Positions 17,100 through 26,806 are shown, counted from the stretch's first letter. The stretch is 64,000 bases of DNA from Pseudodonghicola flavimaris (GCF_030164425.1 NZ_JASNJD010000004.1:290741-354740); one strand, 5' to 3'. The notes: generated by a model from the letters alone, not told the origin. Program-made: numbers and translations.

Positions 17100-17983
17100 T
17101 CCCCGGCCTCCAGCGACAGCCGCAGATCGCGCATCTTGCGCACTGCGGACAGAACCTTCGGGGTGCCGCAGATCCAGTCGCGATCCGTCAGCGTCCCGGC
17201 GACGCGGGCGCCGGTCAGGGCCCTGAGCGCCGGGTGGTGCAGCACATCCTCGGCGCGGGACTGGCCGGGATAATCGCGGCCCTCGATGATCACCTCGGGG
17301 TCGAGCAGGATCAGCTGTTCCAGCGCCAGGGTGCCGCCGCGGCTCAGCCCGGCCTCGGCGGCGACATTGGCGAAGCCGCCGGCGCGCAGGATATCGCCGG
17401 CCAGCGTGCGATCACCGACGGTGTAGCTGTTGACGTAGTAAAGCGCGGCGCGCGGCCGGCGGGCGGGTGTGCGGCTGAGCACGGCCAGATCGGACTCGAA
17501 GGCGCGGATCATGGCTTCGGCCTCGGCTTCGCGGCCCAGGGCGGCGCCCATCTGGCGCAGCCGGGCGGGCACATCGGCCAGCGCATTGGCCGGGGCGAAC
17601 TGTTCCACCCGGATGCCCAGCGTGCGCAGCATGTCGACCGTCGCGGGCGCGGTGAAGGTGCCCGCCAGCACCAGATCGGGGGCGAGCAGATAGGCTTCCT
17701 CGGCCCCCGAGCCATTGGTGGGATAGGCCTGAGCCGCCTCCGCCATCGAGGAGCTGTCGGGATCGTGCGAGAGTTTGGACACCGAGACGAGCTGACCGGG
17801 GGCGGCCAGCATCAGCGCCAGCTGATCGGTGCAGAGATTGATCGACACCACCCGCGCCGGCGGCATCGGTGCGGGTGGGCGCGCGGAGGCACTCTCCGCC
17901 CGCGCGCCCGCAGCCGCCGCGCCGCAGATCAGCAGCGCGGCAAGCCCGGTTTTCAGCTTAGAAGGACGCACGCAGCCCCACAT
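17096..17983 (-). CDS. btuF: vitamin B12-binding periplasmic protein (BtuF)
   Basis: 295 residues, class III periplasmic binding protein. A signal peptide (KLKTGLAALLICGAAAAGARA) is followed by ARVVSINLCTDQLALML, the BtuF/FhuD-type start of the mature domain. The start at 17983 lies inside the 3' end of btuB; a GTG at 17971 is an alternative. Overlap with the preceding gene and with btuC indicates coupled translation. It delivers corrinoid to BtuCD. Confidence 0.88.
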   Translation of the reverse strand: MWGCVRPSKLKTGLAALLICGAAAAGARAESASARPPAPMPPARVVSINLCTDQLALMLAAPGQLVSVSKLSHDPDSSSMAEAAQAYPTNGSGAEEAYLLAPDLVLAGTFTAPATVDMLRTLGIRVEQFAPANALADVPARLRQMGAALGREAEAEAMIRAFESDLAVLSRTPARRPRAALYYVNSYTVGDRTLAGDILRAGGFANVAAEAGLSRGGTLALEQLILLDPEVIIEGRDYPGQSRAEDVLHHPALRALTGARVAGTLTDRDWICGTPKVLSAVRKMRDLRLSLEAGE

Positions 17984-19799
17984 AGACGGCCCGCTCCGAG
18001 GCGTTGTAGCCAGCGGCGGTCTGATACGCCTCGTCGAACAGGTTCTCGACCCGCACATAGGCCTGGGCGCTGTCGGTGAGGGCATAGGCCACGCCGAGGT
18101 TCACCACCGTGTAATCCTCCATCACGGTGCCGTATTCGTCGGCACGATCGGCCACGTAATGCAGGTTCACCTGACCCGACCAGCCATTGATCAGATCGGC
18201 GTCGAGCCCGAGGTTGACCGCGTGGCGCGGCACCCGCAGCAGTCGGGCACCGGTGGCGTCCTCGGCATCGGTATAGGTGTAGTTGGCATAGAGACCCAGC
18301 GCGTCATTCACGGCCCATTCACCCGACAGTTCGATCCCCTGCGAGGTGGAGGTGCCGGTGACCTGCTGATACTGACCGCCGACCCAGGCGCCGGTGGAAT
18401 CGTAGAGCGAGACGTATTGGATCAGGTTGTCGATCTCGGTGTAGAAGGCGGTGGCCTTCACCAGCCGGCCGGCGCCGAAATCATGTTCGATCCCGAGCTC
18501 GTAGCTCTGGCTTTCCTCCGGGTCGAGATTCGGGTTGCCGTAAAGCGCGTTGTTCAGCTCATAGAGCGAGGGGGCGCGGAAGCCGGTGGCGGTGACGAAG
18601 CGCAGCACAGTCCCGGGCGTCAGGTGATAGGCCGCCGCCAGCCGGTCGGTCCAGTAGCCACCGAAGGTGGAATGATCGTCAAAGCGCAGCGATGCCGCCA
18701 GATCGAGGTTTGCGGTCGGGGAATAGAGCAGTTCGCCGAAGCCACCGGTGGTCCGCACCTTGCCGCTGTCGGTGCCGGAATCGTAGTATTCCTCTTCCCA
18801 GTCGGTGCCGAAGGTCAGGTTCAGCATATCGGAGAAGGCATAGCTGCCGCTGTAATCGACGCGTTTGCGTTCGCTGTTGAACGGCGTGTCGATCCCGTTG
18901 GAGCTGCTCACCCGGTCGTTGCTGTAGTAGCTGGCGGAGAAGTTATGCGTCCAGGCGCCGAGGTCGAGCTGGCCGAAGGCGCGGATCGCCCGGGTCTCGA
19001 CTGTGGTGTATTCGTCATAGGGCGGGGCGCCGTCGCTGCCGTATTCGTCGAAGTTGCCCTCGGCATCCAGGGTATAGGCCGACAGCCCCAGCTTCAGCGC
19101 GTCGGTGGCCATGATGTCGGCGGAGAAGGTCAGCCGGGTGCCCTGATAGCCGTCAGCCTCGGTGCCGCCGGCGCTGGCGGAGAAGCCGTCGGTGATGATC
19201 CGGTCAATGCCGAAGGACAGGCCGCCGCGGGTGCCGCTGTAGCCGTAGCTGGCGGCGCCGTGCCAGGTGTCGTTGCTGCCGCCCTCGACTGCCACGTTGG
19301 TCTCGGACCCGGGCTCGGCGGGGCGCGACAGGGTGGTGATGTTGACCACACCGGCCACCGCGCGCGAGCCATAGAGCGCCGAACTGGAGCCTTTGAGGAT
19401 CTCGATCCGCTCGATGTTGTTGGTGGTCAGCCCGGTCCAGTTGAACTGGGTCTGGGTCGAGCTGGGATCGGTTACGTCGATGCCGTCGACCAGCACCTTG
19501 ATGTATTTGCCGTCCAGGCCGCGGATCCGCATCGTGCTGGTGGTGCCCATCGGGCCGTTGTTGGCGACGGTGACACCGGGGTCGCGGGTCAGGTAATCGG
19601 CGACGCTGGTTTCGCCGGCCTTCTCCAGCTCTTCGCGGGTGATGACTTCGACGCTGGCGCCGGTGCGGTCCAGCGGCGTCGCGGTGCCCGATTTGCTGGC
19701 GGAGATGGTGATCTCGTCCAGCTCATAGGCCTCTTCCGCCTGCGCGGCGCCGGCGACGCAGAGCGCGAGCGCCGAGGCGGTGGTGAGGAGTTTCTTCAT
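17958..19799 (-). CDS. btuB: TonB-dependent cobalamin receptor (BtuB)
   Basis: 613 residues, outer-membrane 22-strand barrel receptor. Signal peptide MKKLLTTASALALCVAGAAQA, TonB box region ELDEITISA, then plug domain (VEVITREELEKAGETSVADYL, RGLDGKYIKVLVDGIDVTDPS) and a C-terminus ending in Phe as outer-membrane proteins do. AAAGGA precedes the chosen start; the open frame continues upstream into the riboswitch leader. First gene of the operon, 155 bases downstream of the B12 riboswitch, which confirms the corrinoid substrate. Confidence 0.93.
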   Translation of the reverse strand: MKKLLTTASALALCVAGAAQAEEAYELDEITISASKSGTATPLDRTGASVEVITREELEKAGETSVADYLTRDPGVTVANNGPMGTTSTMRIRGLDGKYIKVLVDGIDVTDPSSTQTQFNWTGLTTNNIERIEILKGSSSALYGSRAVAGVVNITTLSRPAEPGSETNVAVEGGSNDTWHGAASYGYSGTRGGLSFGIDRIITDGFSASAGGTEADGYQGTRLTFSADIMATDALKLGLSAYTLDAEGNFDEYGSDGAPPYDEYTTVETRAIRAFGQLDLGAWTHNFSASYYSNDRVSSSNGIDTPFNSERKRVDYSGSYAFSDMLNLTFGTDWEEEYYDSGTDSGKVRTTGGFGELLYSPTANLDLAASLRFDDHSTFGGYWTDRLAAAYHLTPGTVLRFVTATGFRAPSLYELNNALYGNPNLDPEESQSYELGIEHDFGAGRLVKATAFYTEIDNLIQYVSLYDSTGAWVGGQYQQVTGTSTSQGIELSGEWAVNDALGLYANYTYTDAEDATGARLLRVPRHAVNLGLDADLINGWSGQVNLHYVADRADEYGTVMEDYTVVNLGVAYALTDSAQAYVRVENLFDEAYQTAAGYNASERAVYVGLRASF

Positions 19800-19953
19800 G
19801 TTCAGGTCCTTTCCGGGCCTTCCAGTTCGTTCTGTTCTTGGAGAGGCCACCGGAGACCGGCCGCGCCCTTCCGCAAACGGTGAGGTCATCACCCCAACGG
19901 TCTGAACGCCGCCCATCAGACGCACCCCGCGCCGGATGAAAGGTGATCGCTCT

Positions 19954-20147
19954 GGCAGGTCTCCTGACTTGCGGGTTATCGCATGGACCGGACCTTCCCG
20001 AGCCGTGATGGCCCAGTGGTATCTGCCGGTCCTGCTCGCCGCTCACAGTTGCGGGGGCAGTCGCGGGTTTGCCCGTCGCCGGGCGCACCGCAGTTCCCTT
20101 TTCACGGCGTTTCCTGAGGGAAGACGCCGAACCAAAGCAGGTTTCGG
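19954..20147 (-). ncRNA. cobalamin riboswitch
   Basis: On the minus strand the leader carries the conserved core elements in order: GTGAAAAGGGAA, GGTGCGCC, GACTGCCCCCGCAACTGT, ATACCACTGGGCCAT, CGGGAAGG, and the 3' B12 box AGTCAGGAGACCTGCC (at 19954-19969). This matches the adenosylcobalamin riboswitch class. It should switch off btuB and the following transport genes when the cofactor is abundant, through the leader between 19800 and 19953. Confidence 0.95.
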
Positions 20148-20288
20148 AATACGTGGTCGCGACTTTCCGCGCAAGCCGCTTTGCGGCGCTGCGGCGGTCA
20201 ATCCCGTCTTGCGGGGGCGGGGCGGGGCCTGTATCCCGATTTCCAATCAGCAAAACACATCGCAAAGCGTATCGAGCGGAGCTTTCCC

Positions 20289-20558
20289 ATGGACCCTATT
20301 GACGACAGCACGGCCGAAGCCAACTACCGCGTCACCGCCGGTGAACTGCGCCAGTTCATCGAACGGTTCGAGCGGCTGGAGCTTGAGAAGAAGGACATCG
20401 CCGACCAGCAGAAAGAGGTGATGGCCGAGGCCAAGTCGCGCGGCTACGACACCAAGGTGATGCGCAAGGTCATCGCGCTGCGCAAGCGCGACAAGGACGA
20501 CATCGCCGAGGAAGAGGCGGTGCTGGAAATGTACAAGGAAGCGCTGGGCATGAGCTGA
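20289..20558 (+). CDS. gapR: GapR nucleoid-associated protein (DUF2312)
   Basis: 89 residues, usual family size. The DUF2312/GapR sequence is clear: ELRQFIERFERLELEKKDIA, then a basic helix (MAEAKSRGYDTKVMRKVIAL) and RKRDKDDIAEEEAVLEMY. GapR binds overtwisted AT-rich DNA ahead of replication and transcription in alphaproteobacteria. GGAG lies 7 bases upstream of the start. It is divergent from the B12 riboswitch leader. Confidence 0.93.
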   Translation: MDPIDDSTAEANYRVTAGELRQFIERFERLELEKKDIADQQKEVMAEAKSRGYDTKVMRKVIALRKRDKDDIAEEEAVLEMYKEALGMS

Positions 20559-20564
20559 GCCTTT

Positions 20565-20600
20565 GGGCGCCCGGGGGACCCGAGGTCCTCGGGGGCGCCC
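20565..20600. terminator. bidirectional hairpin between convergent genes
   Basis: An outer stem GGGCGCCC (20565-20572 with 20593-20600) and an inner perfect hairpin CCCGAG-GTC-CTCGGG (20579-20593, sharing the edge) lie between gapR and the convergent LysR gene. No T run is present, so efficiency is uncertain. Confidence 0.45.
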
Positions 20601-20624
20601 GACCCGGTCAGACGTCCGATCCGG

Positions 20625-21545
20625 TCAGCCGGCGGCGGTGTCCTCTTCCGGGGCCGCGCAGCTTCGGATCCAGTCGATCATCCGCGGCGCGCCGGGATGC
20701 AGGGTGCGGCCGCGCAGCGTGGCGATGCCCCAGACGGCGGAGCTGTCGAGCGCGGGGCCGACCTGCCGCAGCCGCCCCTCTGCCAGCGCATCGGCCAGAC
20801 TCGACCGCGTGGTGACCAGCACCAGATCGCTGGCCAGCACCGCATCGCTGAGCAGGGTGACGTTATCGCATTCCAGTTGCAGCAGCGGCCGGTCGTCGCC
20901 GGGGGGAATGAAACGCGCCGCCAGTGCGCGCCGCAGCGCCCCGGGCATATGCACCGAGGCGAGGCCATGGTCGAAAATCTCATGCAGCGTCGGCGGCCTG
21001 TCCTGTGCCAGCAGCGGGTGACCGGGGCGGCAGAAGCAGCCGCCCGGATGCGGCGGCAGCGGCGTCACCTCGAGCGCGGAGGGATCGGCAAGCTCCCTCA
21101 GATCGCAGACGATCAGCTCCAGCGTCTCCGCCATCAGCCCCTGAACCAGCCCCGAGGTCTGCAGCACCTCCACGTCGAAGCTGAGCCCGGGATTGGCCCG
21201 GTGACAGGCTGAGATGATGCGCCCGCCGAGGCTGGCGGCGAAGGTGGGCACCAGACCGAAGCGGATATGTCCGGCCTCACCGCGTTTCAGCGACAGGATC
21301 CGGCGGTCGAGATTCCGCGCCTCGAACAGCAGATCCCTGGCCCGCTGATACAGCTCGCGGCCCTCGGCGGTCAGCTTGATCGGCCGTTCCTGACGCTGGA
21401 ACAGCTTGAACCCCAGCTGTGTTTCCAGCGTCTTGATCGAGTTGGAGAGCGCCGGTTGCGACAGATGCGCCCGCTCCGCCGCAGCCCCGAAATTCCGCTC
21501 CTCGGCCACCAGAACGAAATGGTGCAGCGGCTTCAGGTTGAACAT
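20625..21545 (-). CDS. LysR-family transcriptional regulator
   Basis: 306 residues. N-terminal winged helix FNLKPLHHFVLVAEERNFGAAAERAHLSQPALSNSIKTLE is the LysR HTH, followed by a substrate-binding domain of normal length. A GTG directly upstream (21548) could also start it. It is divergent from the serine hydrolase gene, with a ~287-base AT-rich gap between them, so that gene is its probable target. Effector unknown. Confidence 0.88.
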   Translation of the reverse strand: MFNLKPLHHFVLVAEERNFGAAAERAHLSQPALSNSIKTLETQLGFKLFQRQERPIKLTAEGRELYQRARDLLFEARNLDRRILSLKRGEAGHIRFGLVPTFAASLGGRIISACHRANPGLSFDVEVLQTSGLVQGLMAETLELIVCDLRELADPSALEVTPLPPHPGGCFCRPGHPLLAQDRPPTLHEIFDHGLASVHMPGALRRALAARFIPPGDDRPLLQLECDNVTLLSDAVLASDLVLVTTRSSLADALAEGRLRQVGPALDSSAVWGIATLRGRTLHPGAPRMIDWIRSCAAPEEDTAAG

Positions 21546-21832
21546 CACGGACCCTTCCGGCGGGGTTTGTTATTTGTGAAATCTATAGGGATCATCAGAT
21601 AATTTAATTTGAACGAATGATTAAGATGTTTTTTGATCTGGCAACGTGGTCGCGGGGAGGGCTGCGGCGCCAACCTGCGGGGCCGATCGTCATGCTGTTC
21701 TCGACGGTCCGCCCGGCGTGACGGGGAAGGGGCCTCGGGCAACGCGTGGGGGGCATGGCAGGGCTCTGCCGCCCCGAGGCGGGCTGCGAGATGGCAATCG
21801 GGGGCAGGAAAGGACGACAGGTGGAGTTTTCC

Positions 21833-23047
21833 ATGGATGCAGTGCGCGACGGCTATCCGCTGGCGGCGTTTCAGCGGCTCTGCGCGGCAGCCACGGTGCC
21901 GGAACTGCTGAAGGCCGGCGATGTGGCCGCGATGTGGAATGTGAATGTGGCGCGGTTTTTCCGCACCGCGCTGTTGTGCAGCCCGCACGGCCCCGGCGGG
22001 CTGGAGGAAGCGCCGTGCCCCGATATCGGTGGGATCGTCGCCAGCCCGGAGCTCGGCCGCTTCAGTCTGGACGCCTATCTGGAGCAGCCGGCGGCGCGAA
22101 TGCAGGGGATCTGCGTGATCCACGCCGGCCGGATCGTCTATGAACGTTATCCGCTGATGCGGCGCGAACAGCCGCATCTGTGGGCCTCCTGTGCCAAGCC
22201 CCTGGCCGGGCTGGCGATCGAACTGCTGATCGAGGACGGGTGTCTGGACGAAGAGCGGGGCTTTGGCGCCTATATGCCGGAGTTTCGCGATACCGCCTGG
22301 GCGGATATCCGCATCCGCGACGCGATGGACATGACGCCGGGGCTCGATTGCGAGGAAAACGACGAGACGCGGGCCGATCCGGACTCGATTGCGATCCGCG
22401 CCTTTCTGGCTGAATTCGGCAGTGCCCATCGGGGCCGGGTGGAAACCCTGCGTCAGGTTTTGCGCCACGTGACGCCGCTGCGGCCGGCCGGGACCAGGTT
22501 CGAATACGGCTCTCCCACCACCCAGATGCTGGTCCTGCTGGCGGAGGCGGTCTCGGGCCGCGACTGGTCGCAGTTCATGGAGGAGCGGGTGTGGCGCCAC
22601 CTCCGTGTCGACGGGCCGCTGCAGATGCACCTGTCCCCAGACGGGGTGGCGCTGGCGCATGGCATCGCGTCGAGCACGCTGCGCGACATGGCGCGTTTCG
22701 GCATGCTCTATACCCCGAGCTGGTCACGGATCAGTGACACCGAGGTGGTGCGCCCCGCGACGCTGGCGCGGATCCGTGACCGGATGCGGCCGCGCGCGTT
22801 CTTCATGGCCGGTCACGATGGCAAGGTGTTCTCGGATCGGTTCGCCGACGACAGCATCCTCGGCGCCTCGCGTCAGTGGGATTGCCTGTGGGCGGACGGC
22901 GACATGTACAAGGGTGGGATGATGGGCCAGGCGCTCTATGTTTCGCCGGGGCGCGATCTGGTGATCGCCTTCTTCTCGACTCGGGCCGACATGAGCTCGG
23001 TCCGTTACCTGCGGCCGATCGCGACCTCGGGCCTGTTCGGGGACTGA
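21833..23047 (+). CDS. class C beta-lactamase-family serine hydrolase
   Basis: 404 residues. The penicillin-binding/beta-lactamase fold is indicated by the nucleophile motif SCAK (in LWASCAKPLAGL), a Tyr-x-x motif EYGSPT in place of YxN, and YKGGMMGQALYVSP near the C-terminus. GGTGGAG lies 7 bases upstream of the chosen start. No signal peptide is evident, so it probably acts in the cytosol as an esterase or amidase (EstB-like) rather than an antibiotic-resistance enzyme. The next gene, an AraC regulator, begins 1 base after its stop. Confidence 0.8.
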   Translation: MDAVRDGYPLAAFQRLCAAATVPELLKAGDVAAMWNVNVARFFRTALLCSPHGPGGLEEAPCPDIGGIVASPELGRFSLDAYLEQPAARMQGICVIHAGRIVYERYPLMRREQPHLWASCAKPLAGLAIELLIEDGCLDEERGFGAYMPEFRDTAWADIRIRDAMDMTPGLDCEENDETRADPDSIAIRAFLAEFGSAHRGRVETLRQVLRHVTPLRPAGTRFEYGSPTTQMLVLLAEAVSGRDWSQFMEERVWRHLRVDGPLQMHLSPDGVALAHGIASSTLRDMARFGMLYTPSWSRISDTEVVRPATLARIRDRMRPRAFFMAGHDGKVFSDRFADDSILGASRQWDCLWADGDMYKGGMMGQALYVSPGRDLVIAFFSTRADMSSVRYLRPIATSGLFGD

Positions 23048-23048
23048 G

Positions 23049-24107
23049 ATGACACCGGGCGGAGAGTTCATGATCCGGGCCGGGGCGCTCGACGGGTTTC
23101 GCGACTGCGGTCTGGAGCTCGGCGCCGATCCGGCGGCGCTGCTGACGGCGGCGGGGCTCAGCGGCGCTGCGGTCGGTACGCCGGATCGGCTGATGCCGGT
23201 GCAGGCCTTTCGTCGGGCGCTGGACCTCGCCGCCGAGGCTTCCGGCGTGGCGCGCTTCGGCCTGCATCTGTCGCAGCGCCAGTCGTTGGCGACACTGGGG
23301 GCGGTCGGCTATCTCGCGGCCCATTCCGCCAGCCTGCGGCAAGCGATGCGGGGGCTCAGCCGCTATATCGGCCTTCACGACGCGGCGCTGAGGGTCCGGG
23401 TCGAGGAGGCGGATGGCCGGTGCCTCTGGCGGCTCGATCAGGTGGCGGGCGCCCCGGCCGCCTCGGTGCAGCACAGCGATCTGGCGGTCGGGTTGGCGGT
23501 GAAAGTCGTTCGCGACGTGCTGACGCCCCGCTGGACGCCGCAGGCCATCCATTTCCGCCATTCACGCCCGGGCGATGCGGGGCTTTACAGTCGCCTGTTC
23601 CGCTGCCCGGTGCACTTCGAGGCCGGGTTCGACGGGCTCGACATCGCCTGCGGGGATATGGACCGGCCGCTGGCAACCGCCGATCCGGGGCTTCACCGGG
23701 TGTTGCGCAGCCATCTCGACCTGTTGCTGATGGAGCAGCGTCAGCCGGCCAGCAGCCGGGCGCGCGCAGTCATCCTGGCGGAGATGAGCCGGGGCGCCGT
23801 CACACTGGAACAGGTGGCGCACCGGTTGTCGATGTCGCGGCCCAGCCTGCAGCGGGCGCTGCGAATCGAGGGGTGCAGCTTTCAACGGCTGTTGGACGAG
23901 ACCCGCTTTGCCGTCGCATGCCGATATCTGCGCGAGGGGGAACGGCCGCTGGCGCAGATCGCGCTGGATCTCGGCTATGCCGAGCCGGCGGTGTTCACCC
24001 GGGCCTTCAAGCGGATCTGCGGGCATACCCCCAGCGATTGGCGCCGCGGCCTGCGGCAGAGTCCGGCGCGGGGGCTGAGCCCGGCGTCTCGGATCGCTGG
24101 GATCTGA
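23049..24107 (+). CDS. AraC-family regulator (OruR-like)
   Basis: 352 residues. The N-terminal ~190 residues match the Arabinose_bd-type domain used by OruR/ArgR-like regulators (LMPVQAFRRALDLAAE, then FGLHLSQRQSLATLGAVGYL). The C-terminal double HTH includes VTLEQVAHRLSMSRPSLQRAL and LAQIALDLGYAEPAVFTRAF. It directly follows the serine hydrolase gene, so the two are likely co-transcribed and functionally linked. The inducer is unknown. Confidence 0.87.
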   Translation: MTPGGEFMIRAGALDGFRDCGLELGADPAALLTAAGLSGAAVGTPDRLMPVQAFRRALDLAAEASGVARFGLHLSQRQSLATLGAVGYLAAHSASLRQAMRGLSRYIGLHDAALRVRVEEADGRCLWRLDQVAGAPAASVQHSDLAVGLAVKVVRDVLTPRWTPQAIHFRHSRPGDAGLYSRLFRCPVHFEAGFDGLDIACGDMDRPLATADPGLHRVLRSHLDLLLMEQRQPASSRARAVILAEMSRGAVTLEQVAHRLSMSRPSLQRALRIEGCSFQRLLDETRFAVACRYLREGERPLAQIALDLGYAEPAVFTRAFKRICGHTPSDWRRGLRQSPARGLSPASRIAGI

Positions 24108-24206
24108 GGGCCGGCCGGGTCAGAGCATGCGGCGGCGGCCGGTGTCCAGCCTGCCCCCGGTGATAAGATGTGAACGCGGTTTCAGGGCTGGGACAGCGGC
24201 GCGGGG

Positions 24207-25295
24207 TCAGCCGGCGCCAACGTCACTGCGGGCGATGGAGACGGTCTTGACCACGGCAAAGATCCGGGTGCCCGGTGCCAGCCGCAGCACCTCGGCCGAG
24301 CGGCGGGTGATCCGCGACAGCAGCAGGTCGCCGCCGCAGCGCAGCTGAACGATGGCACCGGGGCCGCTGCCGTCGCGCAGCGTCACCACCTCGCCCTCCA
24401 GGATGTTGAGGGCGGAGACGCCGCGCGGCGCCTCGGTCGCCAGCATCACATCCTGGGCTAGGATACGCACCCGGGTCTGCGCCCCCACCGGCTGGTCCAG
24501 ATGCGGCAGGAACAGCCGCCCGCCGGAGACCTGCAGCTCGCTCAGCCCGTCGCCGTGATGGGCGGCGATCCGGGCGGTCAGCACCGCGCCGGCCTCGCGC
24601 AGGCCGATCTGATGCACCATGCCGGGATCGGAGAGCACCTGTTCCGCCGGGCCCGCCCGCACCACCTGTCCGGCCTCCAGCACCACGACGGAGGTGGCCA
24701 GCCGGGCCACTTCGGCCACCGAGTGGCTGACATAGAGGATCGGCAGGCCGGCGCGGTCGCGCAGACGCTCCAGATAGGGCAGGATCTCGTCTTTGCGTGC
24801 GGCATCCAGCGCGGCGAGGGGTTCGTCCATCAGCAGCAGCCGGGGCCTGGACAGCAGCGCCCGGCCGATGGCGACGCGCTGCTTCTCGCCGCCCGAAAGC
24901 GCGCCGGGCCGACGCTCCAGCAGGGTGGAGAGGCCGAGGAGATCGGCGACCTCGGCCAGATCGGGGCCCTTGGCGCCACGCGGGGCGAAGCGGCGGCCGT
25001 ACATCAGGTTCTGTTTCACCGACAGGTGCGGAAACAGCCGCCCGTCCTGAAATACATAGCCCAGCCGACGGCGGTGCACCGGCAGGTTGACACGGGTGGT
25101 GGCGTCGAACAGCGTCTCGCCGCCCAGAAGGATGCGGCCCCGCTCTGGTTTCAGCAGTCCGGCGACGGCGTTGATCACCGTGGTCTTTCCGGCCCCGGAG
25201 CGGCCGAAGAGCGCGGTCACCCCCTCGGGCGCCTCGAAGGCCACGTTCAGATCGAAGCCGGCCAGCGGATGGGCGATGTCGACGGTCAGGCTCAT
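24207..25295 (-). CDS. modC: molybdate ABC transporter ATPase (ModC)
   Basis: 362 residues. ABC domain with Walker A GRSGAGKTT (residues 31-39), signature LSGGEKQRVAIGRAL and Walker B LLLMDEPLAALD, plus a C-terminal TOBE/Mop domain (VSALNILEGEVV and the following strands) that binds oxyanion. This combination and length are diagnostic of ModC. It overlaps modB by four bases. Confidence 0.95.
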   Translation of the reverse strand: MSLTVDIAHPLAGFDLNVAFEAPEGVTALFGRSGAGKTTVINAVAGLLKPERGRILLGGETLFDATTRVNLPVHRRRLGYVFQDGRLFPHLSVKQNLMYGRRFAPRGAKGPDLAEVADLLGLSTLLERRPGALSGGEKQRVAIGRALLSRPRLLLMDEPLAALDAARKDEILPYLERLRDRAGLPILYVSHSVAEVARLATSVVVLEAGQVVRAGPAEQVLSDPGMVHQIGLREAGAVLTARIAAHHGDGLSELQVSGGRLFLPHLDQPVGAQTRVRILAQDVMLATEAPRGVSALNILEGEVVTLRDGSGPGAIVQLRCGGDLLLSRITRRSAEVLRLAPGTRIFAVVKTVSIARSDVGAG

Positions 25296-25990
25296 GCGCC
25301 GGAGACCCGTCTGGCGGCGCGGCGTGCCAGCACTTCGGAGATCGCCAGCGCCGCCATGGCGACGGTGACCGAAACCAGGACCAGCCGCATCGCCTGGGTC
25401 TCGCCGCCTGGCACCTGCAGGAAGGTGTAGATCGCCGAGGGCAGTGTCTGGGTCTGGCCGGGGATGTTGGAGACGAAGGTGATGGTGGCGCCGAATTCGC
25501 CCATCGCCTTGGCAAAGCCGAGGATGGCGCCGGCGATCACCCCGGGCAGGATCAGCGGCAGGGTGACAGTGAAGAAGACCCAGAGCCTGGGCGCGCCAAG
25601 GGTGGAGGCCGCCTGTTCCAGCTTGGGATCGACCGATTCCACCGCCAGTCGGATCGAGCGGACCATCAGCGGAAAGGCCATGATCGCGGCGGCCAGCGCC
25701 GCGCCGGTCCAGCGAAAGGCGAAGATCAGCCCGAACCAGTCGTAGAGGAGGCTGCCCACCGGTCCGCGCCGCCCGAAGCTGAGCAGCAGCAGATAACCGG
25801 TGACCACCGGCGGCAGGATCAGCGGCAGGTGGATGATGCCGTTCAGCAGTTGCTTGCCGGGAAAGCTCCAGCGCGCCAGTGCATAGGCGGCGAGAATACC
25901 GGCGGGCAGGCTCAGCCCGATGGCCCAGAGCGAGACTTTCAGCGAAAGCGCCACCGCCTGCCATTCGTCGGGGCCGAGCCAGTCCGTCAT
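25292..25990 (-). CDS. modB: molybdate ABC transporter permease (ModB)
   Basis: 232 residues, about five membrane spans. Contains the permease EAA loop EQAASTLGAPRLWVFFTVTLPLILPG and the GEFGATITFVSNIPGQTQTL motif typical of ModB. It starts 3 bases after modA ends and overlaps modC. Confidence 0.95.
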   Translation of the reverse strand: MTDWLGPDEWQAVALSLKVSLWAIGLSLPAGILAAYALARWSFPGKQLLNGIIHLPLILPPVVTGYLLLLSFGRRGPVGSLLYDWFGLIFAFRWTGAALAAAIMAFPLMVRSIRLAVESVDPKLEQAASTLGAPRLWVFFTVTLPLILPGVIAGAILGFAKAMGEFGATITFVSNIPGQTQTLPSAIYTFLQVPGGETQAMRLVLVSVTVAMAALAISEVLARRAARRVSGA

Positions 25991-25993
25991 GTG

Positions 25994-26785
25994 CTATTCA
26001 CCCGCGATGCCGAAGCCGTGACGCTTGAAGATCGCGCGTGCTTCTGGCCCGGTGAGAAAGGCGAAGGCGGCGCGGGTCTCGACCGTATCGCCCTCGGCCA
26101 GGATCGCGGCGGGATAGACGATGGCGGGATGGCTGTCGGCGGGGAAGGTATCGAGCACGCGCACCTCCGCATCGGCGGCGGCATCGGTGGCATAGACGAT
26201 GCCCATCGGCGCCTCGCCCGAGCCGACCAGCCGCAGCGCGGCACGCACGTTGTCGGCCTGTGCCACCTTCGGTTCAACGGCGTCCCACAACCCCAGAGAG
26301 GTCAGCGCCGCCTTGCCATAGATGCCGGCGGGCACCGCATCGACCAGCGCCATGGCCAGCCGGTCGTCGCCCAGCATGGCGGCAAGGTCGGTGTCGGGGC
26401 CGATGGTCACGCTCAGATCGGGGGCGGTGCCGGGGCCGGCGATCAGCACGATGGAGTTCAGCAGCAAATCCTGACGGCTGCCCTCGGCCAGCAGCCCGTC
26501 CTGCTCCAGCGTATCCATCCAGCCCGGGTTGGCGGAGATGAAGATCTGCGCCGGCGCGCCCTGCTGAATCTGGCGGGCGAGTTTCGAGCTGCCGGCGAAG
26601 GAGGGCAGCAGATCGTTGCCGGTCTCGGCCTTATAGACGCCGGCGATCTCATCCATGGCGTTCTTCAGGCTGGCGGCGGCGAAGACGGTGGTGGTGCCCG
26701 CCTGCAGCGCAGAGGCCGCGCCGAGCGCGGCAAAGGCGGCTGAGGCAAGGGCGGTGCGCAACACGCGGGCGAGGGGGCGGGCCAT
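25994..26785 (-). CDS. modA: molybdate-binding protein (ModA)
   Basis: 263 residues. Signal peptide (ARVLRTALASAAFAALGAASALQA), then VFAAASLKNAMDEIAGVY, the oxyanion-binding start of ModA, and FAGSSKLARQIQQGAPAQIF with the ligand Ser residues. GGAGG lies 8 bases upstream of the start. The Mo-box-like repeat lies 22-47 bases upstream. Confidence 0.94.
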   Translation of the reverse strand: MARPLARVLRTALASAAFAALGAASALQAGTTTVFAAASLKNAMDEIAGVYKAETGNDLLPSFAGSSKLARQIQQGAPAQIFISANPGWMDTLEQDGLLAEGSRQDLLLNSIVLIAGPGTAPDLSVTIGPDTDLAAMLGDDRLAMALVDAVPAGIYGKAALTSLGLWDAVEPKVAQADNVRAALRLVGSGEAPMGIVYATDAAADAEVRVLDTFPADSHPAIVYPAAILAEGDTVETRAAFAFLTGPEARAIFKRHGFGIAGE

Positions 26786-26806
26786 GGGGGAACCTCCGGT
26801 CAGATG

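Noticed and set aside
21833..23047. Antibiotic-resistance beta-lactamase
   Set aside because: No signal peptide and an altered second motif (YGS for YxN); an EstB-like esterase or amidase is more likely.
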